This document shows, in pieces, positions 1-8,979 of a stretch of 64,000 nt of DNA (within the stretch, counting starts at the first letter, position 1; each line of letters opens with the position of its first letter). Under the pieces are notes generated by a model, which worked only from the letters and a program-made list of their open reading frames with translations, was not told the DNA's origin and made no database searches. A program made the position numbers and the translations under genes. Origin of the DNA: Burkholderia pyrrocinia (GTDB taxonomy: Bacteria; Pseudomonadota; Gammaproteobacteria; Burkholderiales; Burkholderiaceae); contig NZ_CP024902.1 in the NCBI RefSeq assembly GCF_003330765.1, forward strand, positions 3,162,001-3,226,000, read 5' to 3'.

Positions 1-542
1 ATGCCGGGCGCGACCGCGTTCACGGTGATGCCGCGCGACGCGAGCTCCAGCGACAGCGACTTCGTCGCGCCGATCAGCCCCGCCTTCGCGGCCGCGTAGT
101 TGACCTGCCCGCGATTGCCGGTCACGCCGGCCACCGACGCGATGTTGACGATCCGTCCGCGCCGCGTGCGGATCATCGGCAACAGCAGCGGCTGCGTGAC
201 GTTGAAAAAACCGTTGAGCGTCACGTCGATCACGCTGTGCCACTGCCGGCGCGACATGCCGGCCATCGGCGCGTCGTCGTGGATGCCCGCGTTGTTCACG
301 AGGATCTGCACCGGCACGTCGTCGGCGAGCGGCGCCAGCGCGGCGAGCGTCGCGTCGGCGTCGGTCACGTCGAACGCGATCGCGCGCGCGGTGCCGCCGG
401 CCGCGACGATCTGCTGCGCGACTGCCTCCGCCTGCGCGAGATGGCGGTTCGCATGCACCCACACTTCATGGCCGGCCTGCGCGAGCGCCGCGCAGATCGC
501 CTGCCCGAGTGCGCCGCTGCCGCCCGTCACGAGCGCCCGCAT
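1..542 (-). CDS. FabG-like 3-oxoacyl-ACP reductase (SDR), partial
   Basis: This short-chain dehydrogenase/reductase probably reduces a 3-ketoacyl-ACP intermediate with NADPH. The gene starts at 542 (ATG, with GGAG just upstream) and runs off the left edge, so about 180 N-terminal residues are visible. The N-terminus shows the nucleotide-binding motif TGGSGALG, then LVNNAG and the catalytic YAAAK after a serine-containing strand (VNIASVAG), which is the SDR catalytic order. It lies 110 bp downstream of an acyl carrier protein gene on the same strand. Ketosynthases and dehydratases lie opposite, which fits an ApeQ-type reductase of an aryl-polyene-like cluster rather than primary fatty-acid synthesis. 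That pathway assignment is inference from context; the SDR family call is firm. Confidence 0.85.
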   Translation of the reverse strand, partial: MRALVTGGSGALGQAICAALAQAGHEVWVHANRHLAQAEAVAQQIVAAGGTARAIAFDVTDADATLAALAPLADDVPVQILVNNAGIHDDAPMAGMSRRQWHSVIDVTLNGFFNVTQPLLLPMIRTRRGRIVNIASVAGVTGNRGQVNYAAAKAGLIGATKSLSLELASRGITVNAVAPG

Positions 543-652
543 CGAATTGCTCCGTTCATCGCGTTCCCCCTTGATCGACGCGGCAGCGAATCGTCTGCCG
601 ATCGCCGCCGCGTGCCGTCATCACCTGCGCGCCGCGACCTGGCGCGACGCCG

Positions 653-913
653 TCACTTCGTGCGATGCGCGGCGACGTAGGCAGCCAGTGCGCCGAGCGT
701 CGCAAAGATTTTCTGGTTATCCGGATTGTCCGAGCGCAGCTCGAAGCCGTATTTCTTCGAGATCAGCAGCGCGATTTCCAGAATGTCGATGGAGTCGAGC
801 CCGAACCCTTCGCCATACAGCGGGGTCTCGGCCGTCACTGTTTCGAGCGGGACGTCTTCGAGATTCAATTCGCCGATGATCAGCGTGGCGAGCTCTTGTT
901 CCAGTGCGTTCAT
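653..913 (-). CDS. Acyl carrier protein of polyene-type cluster
   Basis: This 86-residue acyl carrier protein would carry the growing chain on a phosphopantetheine arm. The attachment serine lies in GFGLDSIDILEIA, the canonical DS(I/L) helix of ACPs. The start is ATG at 913; an ATG at 916 gives a product one residue longer. It is transcribed leftward toward the FabG-like reductase and away from the rightward biosynthetic operon, so the cluster has a divergent control region between 914 and 1488. The sequence (start NALEQELATLI) is not that of the housekeeping AcpP, supporting a dedicated role. It resembles ApeE/ApeF carriers by position, which is inference. Confidence 0.88.
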   Translation of the reverse strand: MNALEQELATLIIGELNLEDVPLETVTAETPLYGEGFGLDSIDILEIALLISKKYGFELRSDNPDNQKIFATLGALAAYVAAHRTK

Positions 914-1488
914 CATGCGTGCGAGCAGGCGGCCCACGGCAGCAGGAGGCGCCCGGAAACGGCAACTGTCGTGCACGCGCGGCGGCGTGCAGATCTCCGT
1001 CCCTCCGGCGTCTGCCGGCTTCCCCGCCTGCGTTATTTGGGGATCGTTGGTAAAAGTTACGCGGATTCTAGACGATGGGTATCGGCCCGTATACCGCGAA
1101 TGGTTACAGACTGGCGAGCCGGCGCCGCGGCCCGTTTCGGCACGCGAATGCACGAGACGCTTGAGCCGCTTTGGATGGAAATGGACCGACCCCGCGAAAC
1201 CCTTCGTCCGGTGCCATACAATCGGTTACAAAACCCACTCGCGCCCGCCCCGAACACGCGGTGCCGGGGCCCTAAAATGGGCGTGCCCGACCACCGGCCC
1301 GGACACGCGTCCCGGCCGCCATTCATATGATGTTTGACGGCCCGACCACCGCGTCCGGCCACGATCCGCCCGATGTCTCCAGTCATGCCGCGCCCGTCCT
1401 TCCGCTCCGTTCCGGTTCGCCCGCCCGCCCGCTGCCGCTCGGCGGCCACCGGTGACGGGCGCCCGCGCCGCACGCACGGAGGCCGTCG
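914..1488. other. Divergent intergenic region of the polyene-type cluster
   Basis: This 575-bp stretch separates the leftward ACP from the rightward operon and should hold promoters for both. I see a possible -10 TACAAT at 1217-1222 for the rightward side and TAGAAT on the minus strand near 1067-1072, but neither has a convincing -35. A 42-codon open frame at 1327-1455 starts ATGATG and ends 34 bp before the next gene; it has no recognisable domain and I do not call it a gene. No terminator or clear operator is visible. Confidence 0.4.
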
Positions 1489-2142
1489 ATGAGCCGGCTG
1501 CTGCCGGTCGCGCGCGGCGTCGCTGCGGTCGGCGCCGTGGCGGCCTACCAGGCCGGCGCGCACTACGCGGTCGCGACGCCCGGCGCGCACGGCTTCGGCC
1601 TCGCGATGGCGCTCGTGCCGCCGCTGCTGCTCGCGCTCGGCGCGGCGCTGCGCTCGCCGCGGCGCGCAGCGTTCGTGCCGGCGTGGCTGCTGGTCGCCGC
1701 CGCGCTGTGGGCCGTGCGCGCGCCGCTCGCCCGGCATTTCGAATGGGGCCTGTATCTGGAACACGCGAGCTTCAACATCGCGATGGCGCTGCTGTTCGGC
1801 CGCACGCTCGCGGCAGGCAAGGTGCCGCTGTGCACGCGCTTCGCGACGATGATCCACGGCGCGCTCACGCCGGCCGTCGCGCGCTATACGCGGCAGATCA
1901 CGCTCGCGTGGGCGCTGTTCTTCGTCGCGATCGCCGCCGTGTCGACGCTGCTGTTCGCGACCGCGCCGATCGTCACGTGGTCGACGTTCGCGAACTACCT
2001 GTCGCTGCCGCTCGTCGCCGTGATGTTCGCCGCCGAGCATGCGTGCCGGCGCTTCGCGCTGCCGCACGAGTCGCGGTCGCGGATGGTCGACGCGGTGCGC
2101 GCGTATCGCGCGACAACGCACGCGTCGCAGGCCTCACGATGA
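1489..2142 (+). CDS. COG4648-type integral membrane protein
   Basis: A 217-residue, strongly hydrophobic protein with about five or six predicted membrane segments (for example VPPLLLALGAALR, FVPAWLLVAAALW, LAWALFFVAIAAV). It belongs to a family of uncharacterised membrane proteins found beside acyl carrier proteins and AMP-ligases in aryl-polyene and xanthomonadin-type clusters. A strong Shine-Dalgarno GGAGG precedes the ATG at 1489. It is the first gene of the rightward operon. A role in membrane handling of the lipid product is plausible, but no function can be read from the sequence. Confidence 0.75.
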   Translation: MSRLLPVARGVAAVGAVAAYQAGAHYAVATPGAHGFGLAMALVPPLLLALGAALRSPRRAAFVPAWLLVAAALWAVRAPLARHFEWGLYLEHASFNIAMALLFGRTLAAGKVPLCTRFATMIHGALTPAVARYTRQITLAWALFFVAIAAVSTLLFATAPIVTWSTFANYLSLPLVAVMFAAEHACRRFALPHESRSRMVDAVRAYRATTHASQASR

Positions 2143-2209
2143 ATTCACGGCCGGCGCGGCGCCGCAACGCGGCCGCGCCGGCCTTCGCCCCTGTCGTTTT
2201 TACCGATTT

Positions 2210-3949
2210 ATGCCGACTCACCCGCTGGTATTCCATTCCTCGCCGGACCAGACGATCGCCTGGCGCGACGGCGCGCCCGTCACCGTGCGCGCGTTCGTCG
2301 CCGACGTCGCGCGCGTGGCCGCCGCGCTGCCCGCCGGCGCTCACGTGTTCAACGTGTGCCGCGACCGCTACCGCTTCGCGGTCAGCCTGTGCGCGGCACT
2401 CGTCGCCGGCAGGATCAGCCTGCTGCCGTCGACGCACACACCGGAAATGGTGCGCCAGCTCGCGTCGTTCGCGCCCGACGCGTTCTGCCTGCACGACGCG
2501 CCCGACTGCGCGATCGACCTGCCGCGCTTCGCGTATCCCGATGCCGCACCCGGCGACCGCGCGGACGATGCGCCGTTCGCCGTGCCGCAGATCGATGCCG
2601 CGCGGATCATGGCCTACGTGTTCACGTCCGGCTCGACCGGCGCGCCGGTGCCGCACCGCAAGACCTGGGGCTTCCTGGTCGGCTGCGTGCGCGCGGCGGC
2701 CGACCGCCTCGGGCTGCTCGACGGCCGCGCGGCCACGCTGATCGGCACGGTGCCCGCGCAGCACATGTACGGCTTCGAGTCGACGGTGCTGCTCGCACTG
2801 ATCGGCGGCCTCGCGTTCAGCAACCGCCAGCCGTTCTACCCGGTCGACATTCGCGACGAACTCGACGCGATCCCGCAGCCGCGCGTGCTCGTCACGTCGC
2901 CGATCCACCTGCGCGCGCTGCTGTCGGCCGGCCATGCGCTGCCGCGCGCGGCGCTCGTGCTGTCGGCCACCGCACCGCTGTCGGAAAAGCTCGCGGGCGA
3001 AGCCGAGGCCGCGCTCGACGCACCGCTCGTCGAGATCTACGGCAGCACCGAGACCGGCCAGATCGCGACCCGCCGCACGTCGCAGGGCGCGACGTGGCAG
3101 CTGTTCCCGGGCATCCGGCTCGACGCGCGCGACGAACCGGCAAGCGACGATGGCGCGCCGACCGTGTGGGTGACGGGCGGACACGTCGAGGCACCCGTGC
3201 CGATGGGCGACGCGCTCGAACTGCTCGGCGACGGCCGGTTCCTGCTGCACGGCCGCAAGGCGGACCTCGTCAACATCGCCGGCAAACGTACGTCGCTCGC
3301 GTACCTGAACCATCAGCTCAATGCGATTCCGGATGTGGTCGACGGCGTGTTCTTCATGCCCGACGAAGCCGCGCCGGCGCATGCCGACACGGCGCTCGAA
3401 CCGGTCACGCGCCTCGTCGCGCTCGTCGTCGCGCCGACGCTCGCGGCCGCCGATCTGCAGCGCGCGCTGCGCGAGCGGATCGATCCCGCGTTCATGCCGC
3501 GCCCGCTCGTGTTCGTCGACGCGCTGCCGCGCAACGAAACGGGCAAGCTGCCGCGCGACGTGCTTGCCGCGCTCGTTGCACAACACGCGCGCGCCACGGC
3601 AGCGCCGCCCGTGCGCGACACGGCCGGCACGCCCGCGCTCGCGTTCACGATTCCCGCCGACCATCCGGCGCTGCCCGGCCACTTCCCCGGCCATCCGGTC
3701 GTGCCGGGCGTCGTGCTGCTCGATCACGCGATCCACGCGATCGGCACGGCGCTGAACCGCCCGCTGCACGCGTGGCGGCTCGGTTCCGCGAAATTCCTGA
3801 GCCCGGTCGCGCCCGGCGAACCGCTCGAACTCGCGCTCGACGCCGCGGCCAGCGGCGCGATCCGCTTCACGCTGCGCGCCGGGTCGCGCGATGTCGCGAC
3901 CGGCGTGCTGTCCGCGCCACCGGCCGCGCAGGATGGCGCGCAGCCATGA
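2210..3949 (+). CDS. AMP-ligase fused to hotdog dehydratase (ApeH-ApeI-like)
   Basis: A 579-residue two-domain protein. Residues 1 to about 465 form an adenylate-forming acyl/aryl-ACP ligase: P-loop TSGSTG at 139-144, YGSTETG, LHGRKADLVNIAGKR and a C-terminal NETGKL with the conserved lysine. Residues about 485-579 carry a FabA/FabZ-type hotdog fold with HFPGHPVVPG at 491-500. It would activate an acid starter, load it on the ACP and dehydrate a 3-hydroxyacyl intermediate. The ATG at 2210 has no good ribosome site; the frame is open further upstream but overlaps the preceding gene, so this start is the likeliest. The 3' end overlaps the next gene by 4 bp, indicating coupling. In many aryl-polyene clusters these are two separate genes (apeH, apeI). 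Confidence 0.85.
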   Translation: MPTHPLVFHSSPDQTIAWRDGAPVTVRAFVADVARVAAALPAGAHVFNVCRDRYRFAVSLCAALVAGRISLLPSTHTPEMVRQLASFAPDAFCLHDAPDCAIDLPRFAYPDAAPGDRADDAPFAVPQIDAARIMAYVFTSGSTGAPVPHRKTWGFLVGCVRAAADRLGLLDGRAATLIGTVPAQHMYGFESTVLLALIGGLAFSNRQPFYPVDIRDELDAIPQPRVLVTSPIHLRALLSAGHALPRAALVLSATAPLSEKLAGEAEAALDAPLVEIYGSTETGQIATRRTSQGATWQLFPGIRLDARDEPASDDGAPTVWVTGGHVEAPVPMGDALELLGDGRFLLHGRKADLVNIAGKRTSLAYLNHQLNAIPDVVDGVFFMPDEAAPAHADTALEPVTRLVALVVAPTLAAADLQRALRERIDPAFMPRPLVFVDALPRNETGKLPRDVLAALVAQHARATAAPPVRDTAGTPALAFTIPADHPALPGHFPGHPVVPGVVLLDHAIHAIGTALNRPLHAWRLGSAKFLSPVAPGEPLELALDAAASGAIRFTLRAGSRDVATGVLSAPPAAQDGAQP

Positions 3950-4929
3950 AGCGCACCGCGTGGGCCGAACGCCAGGAGCGCAGCAACGCGGGCTTGCTGC
4001 GCGTGATGACGTGGATCTCGCTGCACTTCGGCCGGCAGCGCGCACGCGTCGTGCTGCACCTGATCGCGACGTATTTCGTGCTGTTCTCGCCGGTCGCGTG
4101 CGCGGCGTCGCGCGACTACCTGCGCCGCGTGCTCGGCCGCCCCGCACGCTGGCGCGACGTGTACCGGCACGTGTTCACGTTCGCGGCGACGATCCACGAC
4201 CGCATCTACCTGATGAACGGGCGCTTCGACCTGTTCGACATCCGGCTGCACGGTGAAACGCTCGTCGACGATGCGCTCGCCGGCGGACGCGGCGCGTTCC
4301 TGATGGGCGCGCACCTCGGCAGCTTCGAGGTCGTGCGCGCGATCGGCCGCACGCACCCGGACCTGCGCGTCGTCGTCACGATGTACGAGAAGAACGCGCG
4401 CAAGATCAACGCGACGCTCGCCGCGGTGAATCCCGCCGCGATGCCGGAAGTGATTCCGCTCGGGCAGGTCGACTCGATGCTGAAGGTGCGCGAGCGCCTC
4501 GACGCGAACTGCATGATCGGCATGCTCGCCGACCGCACGCTGCTCGACGACGCGGCCGCGTCGCTGCGGCGGCTGCCGCTGCTCGGTACGCCGGCCGCGT
4601 TCCCGCTCGGGCCGCTTTACATGGCCGCGATGCTGCGGCGCCCGGTGATCTTCATGACGGGCCTCTATCGCGACGGCAACCGCTACGATGTGCACTTCGA
4701 GACGCTCGCCGACTTCTCCGACGTGCGGCGCGACGCGCGCGCGGCGGCCGTCGACGCGGCACTCGCGCGCTACGTCGCGCTACTCGACCAGTACTGCCGC
4801 GCGGCACCGTACAACTGGTTCAACTATTTCGATTTCTGGCAAGGCGGCGATGCCGCGGCCTCGGCCGCGCGCCGCGACGCTGCGCACGCCGGTGCCGACC
4901 TGCCCGCCACGAGGGATTCCGACGCATGA
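3946..4929 (+). CDS. LpxL/HtrB-family lipid acyltransferase
   Basis: A 327-residue lysophospholipid/lipid A-type acyltransferase. The catalytic HX4E motif is present as HLGSFE (His123, Glu128), with a hydrophobic N-terminal segment around residues 34-50 that probably anchors it at the inner membrane. The C-terminal YNWFNYFDFW is typical of LpxL-like enzymes. It overlaps the upstream fusion gene and the downstream LolA-like gene by 4 bp each. In this setting it probably transfers the polyene acyl chain onto a lipid or sugar-lipid acceptor; this substrate is inference. It is not the housekeeping lpxL, since it sits inside a biosynthetic operon. Confidence 0.82.
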   Translation: MKRTAWAERQERSNAGLLRVMTWISLHFGRQRARVVLHLIATYFVLFSPVACAASRDYLRRVLGRPARWRDVYRHVFTFAATIHDRIYLMNGRFDLFDIRLHGETLVDDALAGGRGAFLMGAHLGSFEVVRAIGRTHPDLRVVVTMYEKNARKINATLAAVNPAAMPEVIPLGQVDSMLKVRERLDANCMIGMLADRTLLDDAAASLRRLPLLGTPAAFPLGPLYMAAMLRRPVIFMTGLYRDGNRYDVHFETLADFSDVRRDARAAAVDAALARYVALLDQYCRAAPYNWFNYFDFWQGGDAAASAARRDAAHAGADLPATRDSDA

Positions 4930-5573
4930 CCACCGTTCGCCGCTGCCTGCCCCTGCCCGCGTTCCCGCTCGCGCTGCGTCGTGCCGTCCGCATGCTCGCC
5001 GCCACCGCCGCCGCGATCGCGCTGGCCGTGCCCGCGCAGGCGGCCGACACGGGTTCGGCCTGGAACCTCGACCGGCTGATGTCGACGCTCGCACAGCACA
5101 AGTCGGGACGCGCGACGTTCACCGAGACCAAGTACCTGTCGATCGCCACGCAGCCGGTCGAATCGTCCGGCGAACTCGTGTTCGTCGCGCCCGACCATCT
5201 CGAGAAGCACACGCTGAGCCCGAAGCCCGAACACCTCGTCGTCGACGGCGACATGCTCACCGTCGAGCGCAACAACCGCAAGTACACGCTCGCACTCGCG
5301 CGCTATCCGGAACTCGGCGCGTTCATCGACAGCATCCGCGCGACGCTCGCCGGCAATCGCTTCGCGCTCGAACAGGTCTACAAGGTCGCGCTCGCCGGGC
5401 GCGGCGACGACTGGACGCTGACGCTCACGCCGCTCGACTCGCGGATGCTGAAGGTCGTCAGCACGATCACGCTCGACGGCACGCGCGACGTGCTGCGCAG
5501 CGTCGCGATCCGGCAGGCCGACGGCGATCATTCGGTGATGCGCCTGCAACCCGTTCCGGCGAACCCGAACTGA
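4926..5573 (+). CDS. LolA-like outer-membrane lipoprotein carrier
   Basis: A 215-residue periplasmic protein with an N-terminal signal sequence (hydrophobic AATAAAIALAVPAQA near residues 27-41). The mature part matches the LolA/YhdW-type fold: an early AQHKSGRATFTETKYL segment and a late VVSTITLDGTRDVLRSV strand. LolA-related proteins (ApeM) occur in aryl-polyene clusters and may chaperone the hydrophobic product across the periplasm. It is coupled to its neighbours, overlapping 4 bp upstream and 1 bp with the MMPL gene downstream. The true lolA is expected elsewhere; this is a cluster paralogue. Confidence 0.8.
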   Translation: MTTVRRCLPLPAFPLALRRAVRMLAATAAAIALAVPAQAADTGSAWNLDRLMSTLAQHKSGRATFTETKYLSIATQPVESSGELVFVAPDHLEKHTLSPKPEHLVVDGDMLTVERNNRKYTLALARYPELGAFIDSIRATLAGNRFALEQVYKVALAGRGDDWTLTLTPLDSRMLKVVSTITLDGTRDVLRSVAIRQADGDHSVMRLQPVPANPN

Positions 5574-8035
5574 TGGACGAACGGATCCGGCCCTCGCCCG
5601 TCGCCCGCCGCCTGCACGCATTGCGGCAGCGCGCGGTGATCGTGTGGCTGCTCGCGCTCGTCGCGTGCGGCGTCGCGATCGGGCGCGCGCACTTCACGGC
5701 CGACCTGTCCGCATTCCTGCCGAGTTCGCCAAGCGCCGGGCAGCGCGTGCTCGTCGACCAGTTGCGCGACGGCATCGTGTCGCGGCTGATCCTCGTCGCG
5801 ATCGACGGCGGCGATGCGACCACGCGCGCCACGCTGTCGCGGCGCGTCGCCGGCGCGCTGCGCGCCGACCCGCAGTTCGCGGCGGTTCACAACGGCGAAG
5901 CCGCGAACGACGCGCGCGACCGGCAATTCATCTTCGATCACCGCTACCTGCTGAGCCCGGCGATCACGCCGCAGCGCTTCAGCGCCGACGGCCTGCACCA
6001 GGCGCTCGGCGACAGCCTCGACCTGCTGAGCTCGTCGGCCGGCCTCGTGGCCAAGGCGATGCTGCCGCGCGACCCGACCGGCGAAGTCGCCGCGCTCGTC
6101 GACCAGTTCGACAGCGCGGCGCAACCGGCAAGCCGCGACGGCGTGTGGGCGTCGCGCGACGGTACGCGTGCAGTACTCGTCGTGCAGACGACCGCCGCCG
6201 GCTCCGATACCGATGCGCAGGCACGCGCGATCGACACGGTGCGGCGCGCGTTCGCCGCCGCGAAGCAGGCCGTGCCAAACGCGACCGCAACCACGCTCGC
6301 GATGACCGGCCCCGGCGTGTTCTCGGTCGACATGCGCGACACGATCCGGCATGACGTCGAACGGCTGTCGACGGCGAGCGTCGTGCTGATCGTCGCGCTG
6401 CTGCTGACGCTATATCGCTCGCCGCGCACGCTCGCGCTCGGGTTGCTGCCGGTGCTGACGGGTGTCGCTGCGGGAATCGCGGCGGTCAGCGTCGCGTTCG
6501 GCACGGTCCACGGGCTGACGCTCGGCTTCGGCACGACGCTGATCGGCGAAGCCGTCGACTATTCGATCTACCTGTTCGTGCAATCGGCGCAGGCCGGCAC
6601 GCGCGGCGCGGTGCGCCCGGCCGACGCGACGCGCGCATGGCTCGCCGCGTACTGGCCGACGATCCGGCTCGGCGTGCTGACGTCCGTGTGCGGTTTCGCG
6701 TCGATGCTGTTCTCCGGATTCCCGGGCCTGGTGCAGCTCGGGCTGTATTCGATCGTCGGGCTGACGGCCGCCGCGCTCGTCACGCGCTTCGTGCTGCCGC
6801 ACCTGCGCGGCGAACATGTCGCGATCCGCGACGTGTCGCGCGTCGGCGCCGTGCTCGCGCGCGCGGCCGACGCCGCGCCGCGGCTGCGCTGGCCGCTCGC
6901 CGTGCTCGTGGTCGCCGCGGGCGCGACGCTCGTGCTGCATCGCGACGGCCTGTGGAGCCGCGAGCTCGCCGCGCTCAGCCCCGTGCCGGCACACGCGCAG
7001 GCGCTCGACGCGCGGCTGCGCGCCGATGTCGGCGCGCCCGACGTGCGCTACCTCGTCGTGATTGCCGCGCCGACCGAACAGGCCGCGCTCGAACGCGCGG
7101 AAAAGGTCGCCGCGCAGTTGCAACCGCTCGTCGACCGCGGCGCGCTCGCGGGTTTCGAAAGCCCCGTGCGCTACCTGCCGAGCGACGCCGCGCAGCGCGC
7201 GCGCCAGGCGAGCCTGCCGGATGCGGACGTACTTGCCGCACGGATGCGCGACGCCGTCGCGAACCAGCCGATCGCGGTGAAGCCCGACCTGTTCGCGCCG
7301 TTCATCGCCGACGTCGAGGCCGCGCGCCACGCGCCGCTGCTGGCGCGCGCGGACTTGCGCGGCACGTCGATGGCGCTCGCCGTCGATGCGCTGCTGACCG
7401 AACGCGCGGGCCGCTGGAGCGCGATGCTGCCGCTGCGCGCGCCGGACGCCGCGCGCACCGCGCAGCCGGCGCCGGGGCTCGACGCGACACCCGTTCGCGC
7501 GGCCGTCGCGCGCGCGGGCGTGCCCGATGCGCTGTTCGTCGACATGAAGGCCGAAGCCGACCGCCTGTACGTGAGCTACGTGCGCGAGGACATCCGGCTG
7601 TCGCTCGCGGGTTTTGCCGCGATCGCCGTGCTGCTGCTGATTGCACTGCGCTCGCCGCGCCGCGTCGTGCACGCGCTCGCGCCGCTCGTCGCGGCCGTGC
7701 TGGTCGTGGCGGCCGGCTTCGCGCTCGCCGGCGTGCAACTGACGATCCTGCACCTCGTCGGGATGCTGCTGATCGTCGCGGTCGGCTCGAACTATGCGCT
7801 GTTCTTCTGCAAGCGCGACGACGCGCAGTCCGTCACGCCGACCACGCTCGTGTCGCTGCTGATCGCGAACCTCGCGACGGTCGCCGGCTTCGGGCTGCTG
7901 GCGCTGTCGCGCGTGCCGCTGCTCGAAACCTTCGGGCTGACCGTCGGCCCCGGCGCGATGCTCGCGCTCGCGTTCGCGGCGATTCTCGCGCCGCGCGCCG
8001 CGGCGGATGAGCGTCGTCAAGGAAGCCCCGCATGA
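5573..8035 (+). CDS. MMPL/RND-type exporter
   Basis: An 820-residue membrane exporter of the COG4258/MMPL group. Two halves each contain a first membrane helix, a large periplasmic loop and a five-helix bundle (for example VVLIVALLLTLYRSP near residue 275 and FAAIAVLLLIALRSPRR in the second half). Proteins of this type (ApeN) accompany aryl-polyene genes and are thought to move the lipid product out of the inner membrane. The start ATG at 5573 overlaps the stop of the LolA-like gene, and the end overlaps the deacetylase gene by 4 bp. The paired LolA-like carrier and exporter suggest a dedicated export route. Confidence 0.83.
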   Translation: MDERIRPSPVARRLHALRQRAVIVWLLALVACGVAIGRAHFTADLSAFLPSSPSAGQRVLVDQLRDGIVSRLILVAIDGGDATTRATLSRRVAGALRADPQFAAVHNGEAANDARDRQFIFDHRYLLSPAITPQRFSADGLHQALGDSLDLLSSSAGLVAKAMLPRDPTGEVAALVDQFDSAAQPASRDGVWASRDGTRAVLVVQTTAAGSDTDAQARAIDTVRRAFAAAKQAVPNATATTLAMTGPGVFSVDMRDTIRHDVERLSTASVVLIVALLLTLYRSPRTLALGLLPVLTGVAAGIAAVSVAFGTVHGLTLGFGTTLIGEAVDYSIYLFVQSAQAGTRGAVRPADATRAWLAAYWPTIRLGVLTSVCGFASMLFSGFPGLVQLGLYSIVGLTAAALVTRFVLPHLRGEHVAIRDVSRVGAVLARAADAAPRLRWPLAVLVVAAGATLVLHRDGLWSRELAALSPVPAHAQALDARLRADVGAPDVRYLVVIAAPTEQAALERAEKVAAQLQPLVDRGALAGFESPVRYLPSDAAQRARQASLPDADVLAARMRDAVANQPIAVKPDLFAPFIADVEAARHAPLLARADLRGTSMALAVDALLTERAGRWSAMLPLRAPDAARTAQPAPGLDATPVRAAVARAGVPDALFVDMKAEADRLYVSYVREDIRLSLAGFAAIAVLLLIALRSPRRVVHALAPLVAAVLVVAAGFALAGVQLTILHLVGMLLIVAVGSNYALFFCKRDDAQSVTPTTLVSLLIANLATVAGFGLLALSRVPLLETFGLTVGPGAMLALAFAAILAPRAAADERRQGSPA

Positions 8036-8916
8036 ACGCGCCGTCGTCCAACCCACCGCGCCAGGCCGGCGATGCGCGCCGCTGGAAACCGACGCCGCTG
8101 ATCGCCGGCACGGCCGCGCTGCACGCGGGCGCGGCTGCCGCTGTCGTCGCGCAGCCGGCCGCGTGGCCGTGGGCGGTCGGCGGCGTGGTCGCCTCGCATC
8201 TCGCGCTGACCGCCGCCGGCCTGTGGCCGCGCAGCACGCTGCTCGGCCCGAACTGGACACGCCTGCCGGCCGGCGCCGGCCGCCGGATCGCACTGACGAT
8301 CGACGACGGCCCGGACCCGGACGTCACCCCACGCGTGCTCGACCTGCTCGCGCGCTACGACGCGCGTGCGACGTTCTTCTGCATCGGCGATCTTGCGCGC
8401 CGTCATCCGCAGTGGATCGAAGCGATCGTCGCGCACGGTCACGCGGTCGAGAACCACAGCCAGCGGCACCGGCACACGTTCTCGTTGTCGGGGCCCGCCG
8501 CGCTGCGCCGCGAAATCGCGGCTGCGCAGCGGACGCTGACCGAGATCGCCGGCACGCGCCCGCTGTTTTTCCGCGCGCCTGCCGGCCTGCGCAATCCGTT
8601 TCTCGAACCGGTGCTATGCGAACTCGGCCTGCAGCTCGCGAGCTGGACACGGCGCGGCTTCGACACGCACACACACGATGCCGCGACCGTCACGCGCCGC
8701 CTGCTGCACGGCCTCGAACCGCGTGACATCCTGCTCGTGCACGACGGCCACGCGGCGCGCGACGCGCGCGGCGAACCGGTCGTGCTCGACGTGTTGCGGG
8801 CCATGCTGCGCGCGGCCGCCGACGCGCAGTTGCACTGGACCACGTTGCGCGCGGCGCTCGCGCCCGAACCGCCCGGCGGGCCGGGCGGTTCGGCACCCCC
8901 GTTTGATAAAATCTGA
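8032..8916 (+). CDS. NodB-type polysaccharide deacetylase
   Basis: A 294-residue protein with one or two N-terminal membrane segments (residues about 22-63) followed by a NodB homology domain. The metal/catalytic motifs are visible: LTIDDGPDPD, the HAVENHSQRH pair of histidines and FFRAPAGLRNP. Family members remove N- or O-acetyl groups from sugars. It overlaps the exporter gene by 4 bp and so belongs to the operon. A deacetylase is not a standard aryl-polyene enzyme, so the final product may carry a sugar or amino-sugar head group; that is inference. Confidence 0.82.
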   Translation: MNAPSSNPPRQAGDARRWKPTPLIAGTAALHAGAAAAVVAQPAAWPWAVGGVVASHLALTAAGLWPRSTLLGPNWTRLPAGAGRRIALTIDDGPDPDVTPRVLDLLARYDARATFFCIGDLARRHPQWIEAIVAHGHAVENHSQRHRHTFSLSGPAALRREIAAAQRTLTEIAGTRPLFFRAPAGLRNPFLEPVLCELGLQLASWTRRGFDTHTHDAATVTRRLLHGLEPRDILLVHDGHAARDARGEPVVLDVLRAMLRAAADAQLHWTTLRAALAPEPPGGPGGSAPPFDKI

Positions 8917-8979
8917 CTGCGAACGGCGCGCCTGCCAGCCCTGCTGCGGCGCCCGTTCCGGCCACCGGATGCGACCCTC

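Noticed and set aside
1327..1455. 42-codon frame before the COG4648 gene
   Set aside because: No ribosome site or similarity to known families; Pro/Ser/Gly-rich, probably chance.
1973..4147. 724-codon minus-strand frame across the AMP-ligase
   Set aside because: Arginine-rich shadow with no recognisable domain, opposite a gene with complete ligase motifs.
6410..8293. Long antisense open frame opposite the MMPL exporter gene
   Set aside because: Arg/Glu-rich low-information translation with no motif; the exporter on the other strand has clear membrane helices.
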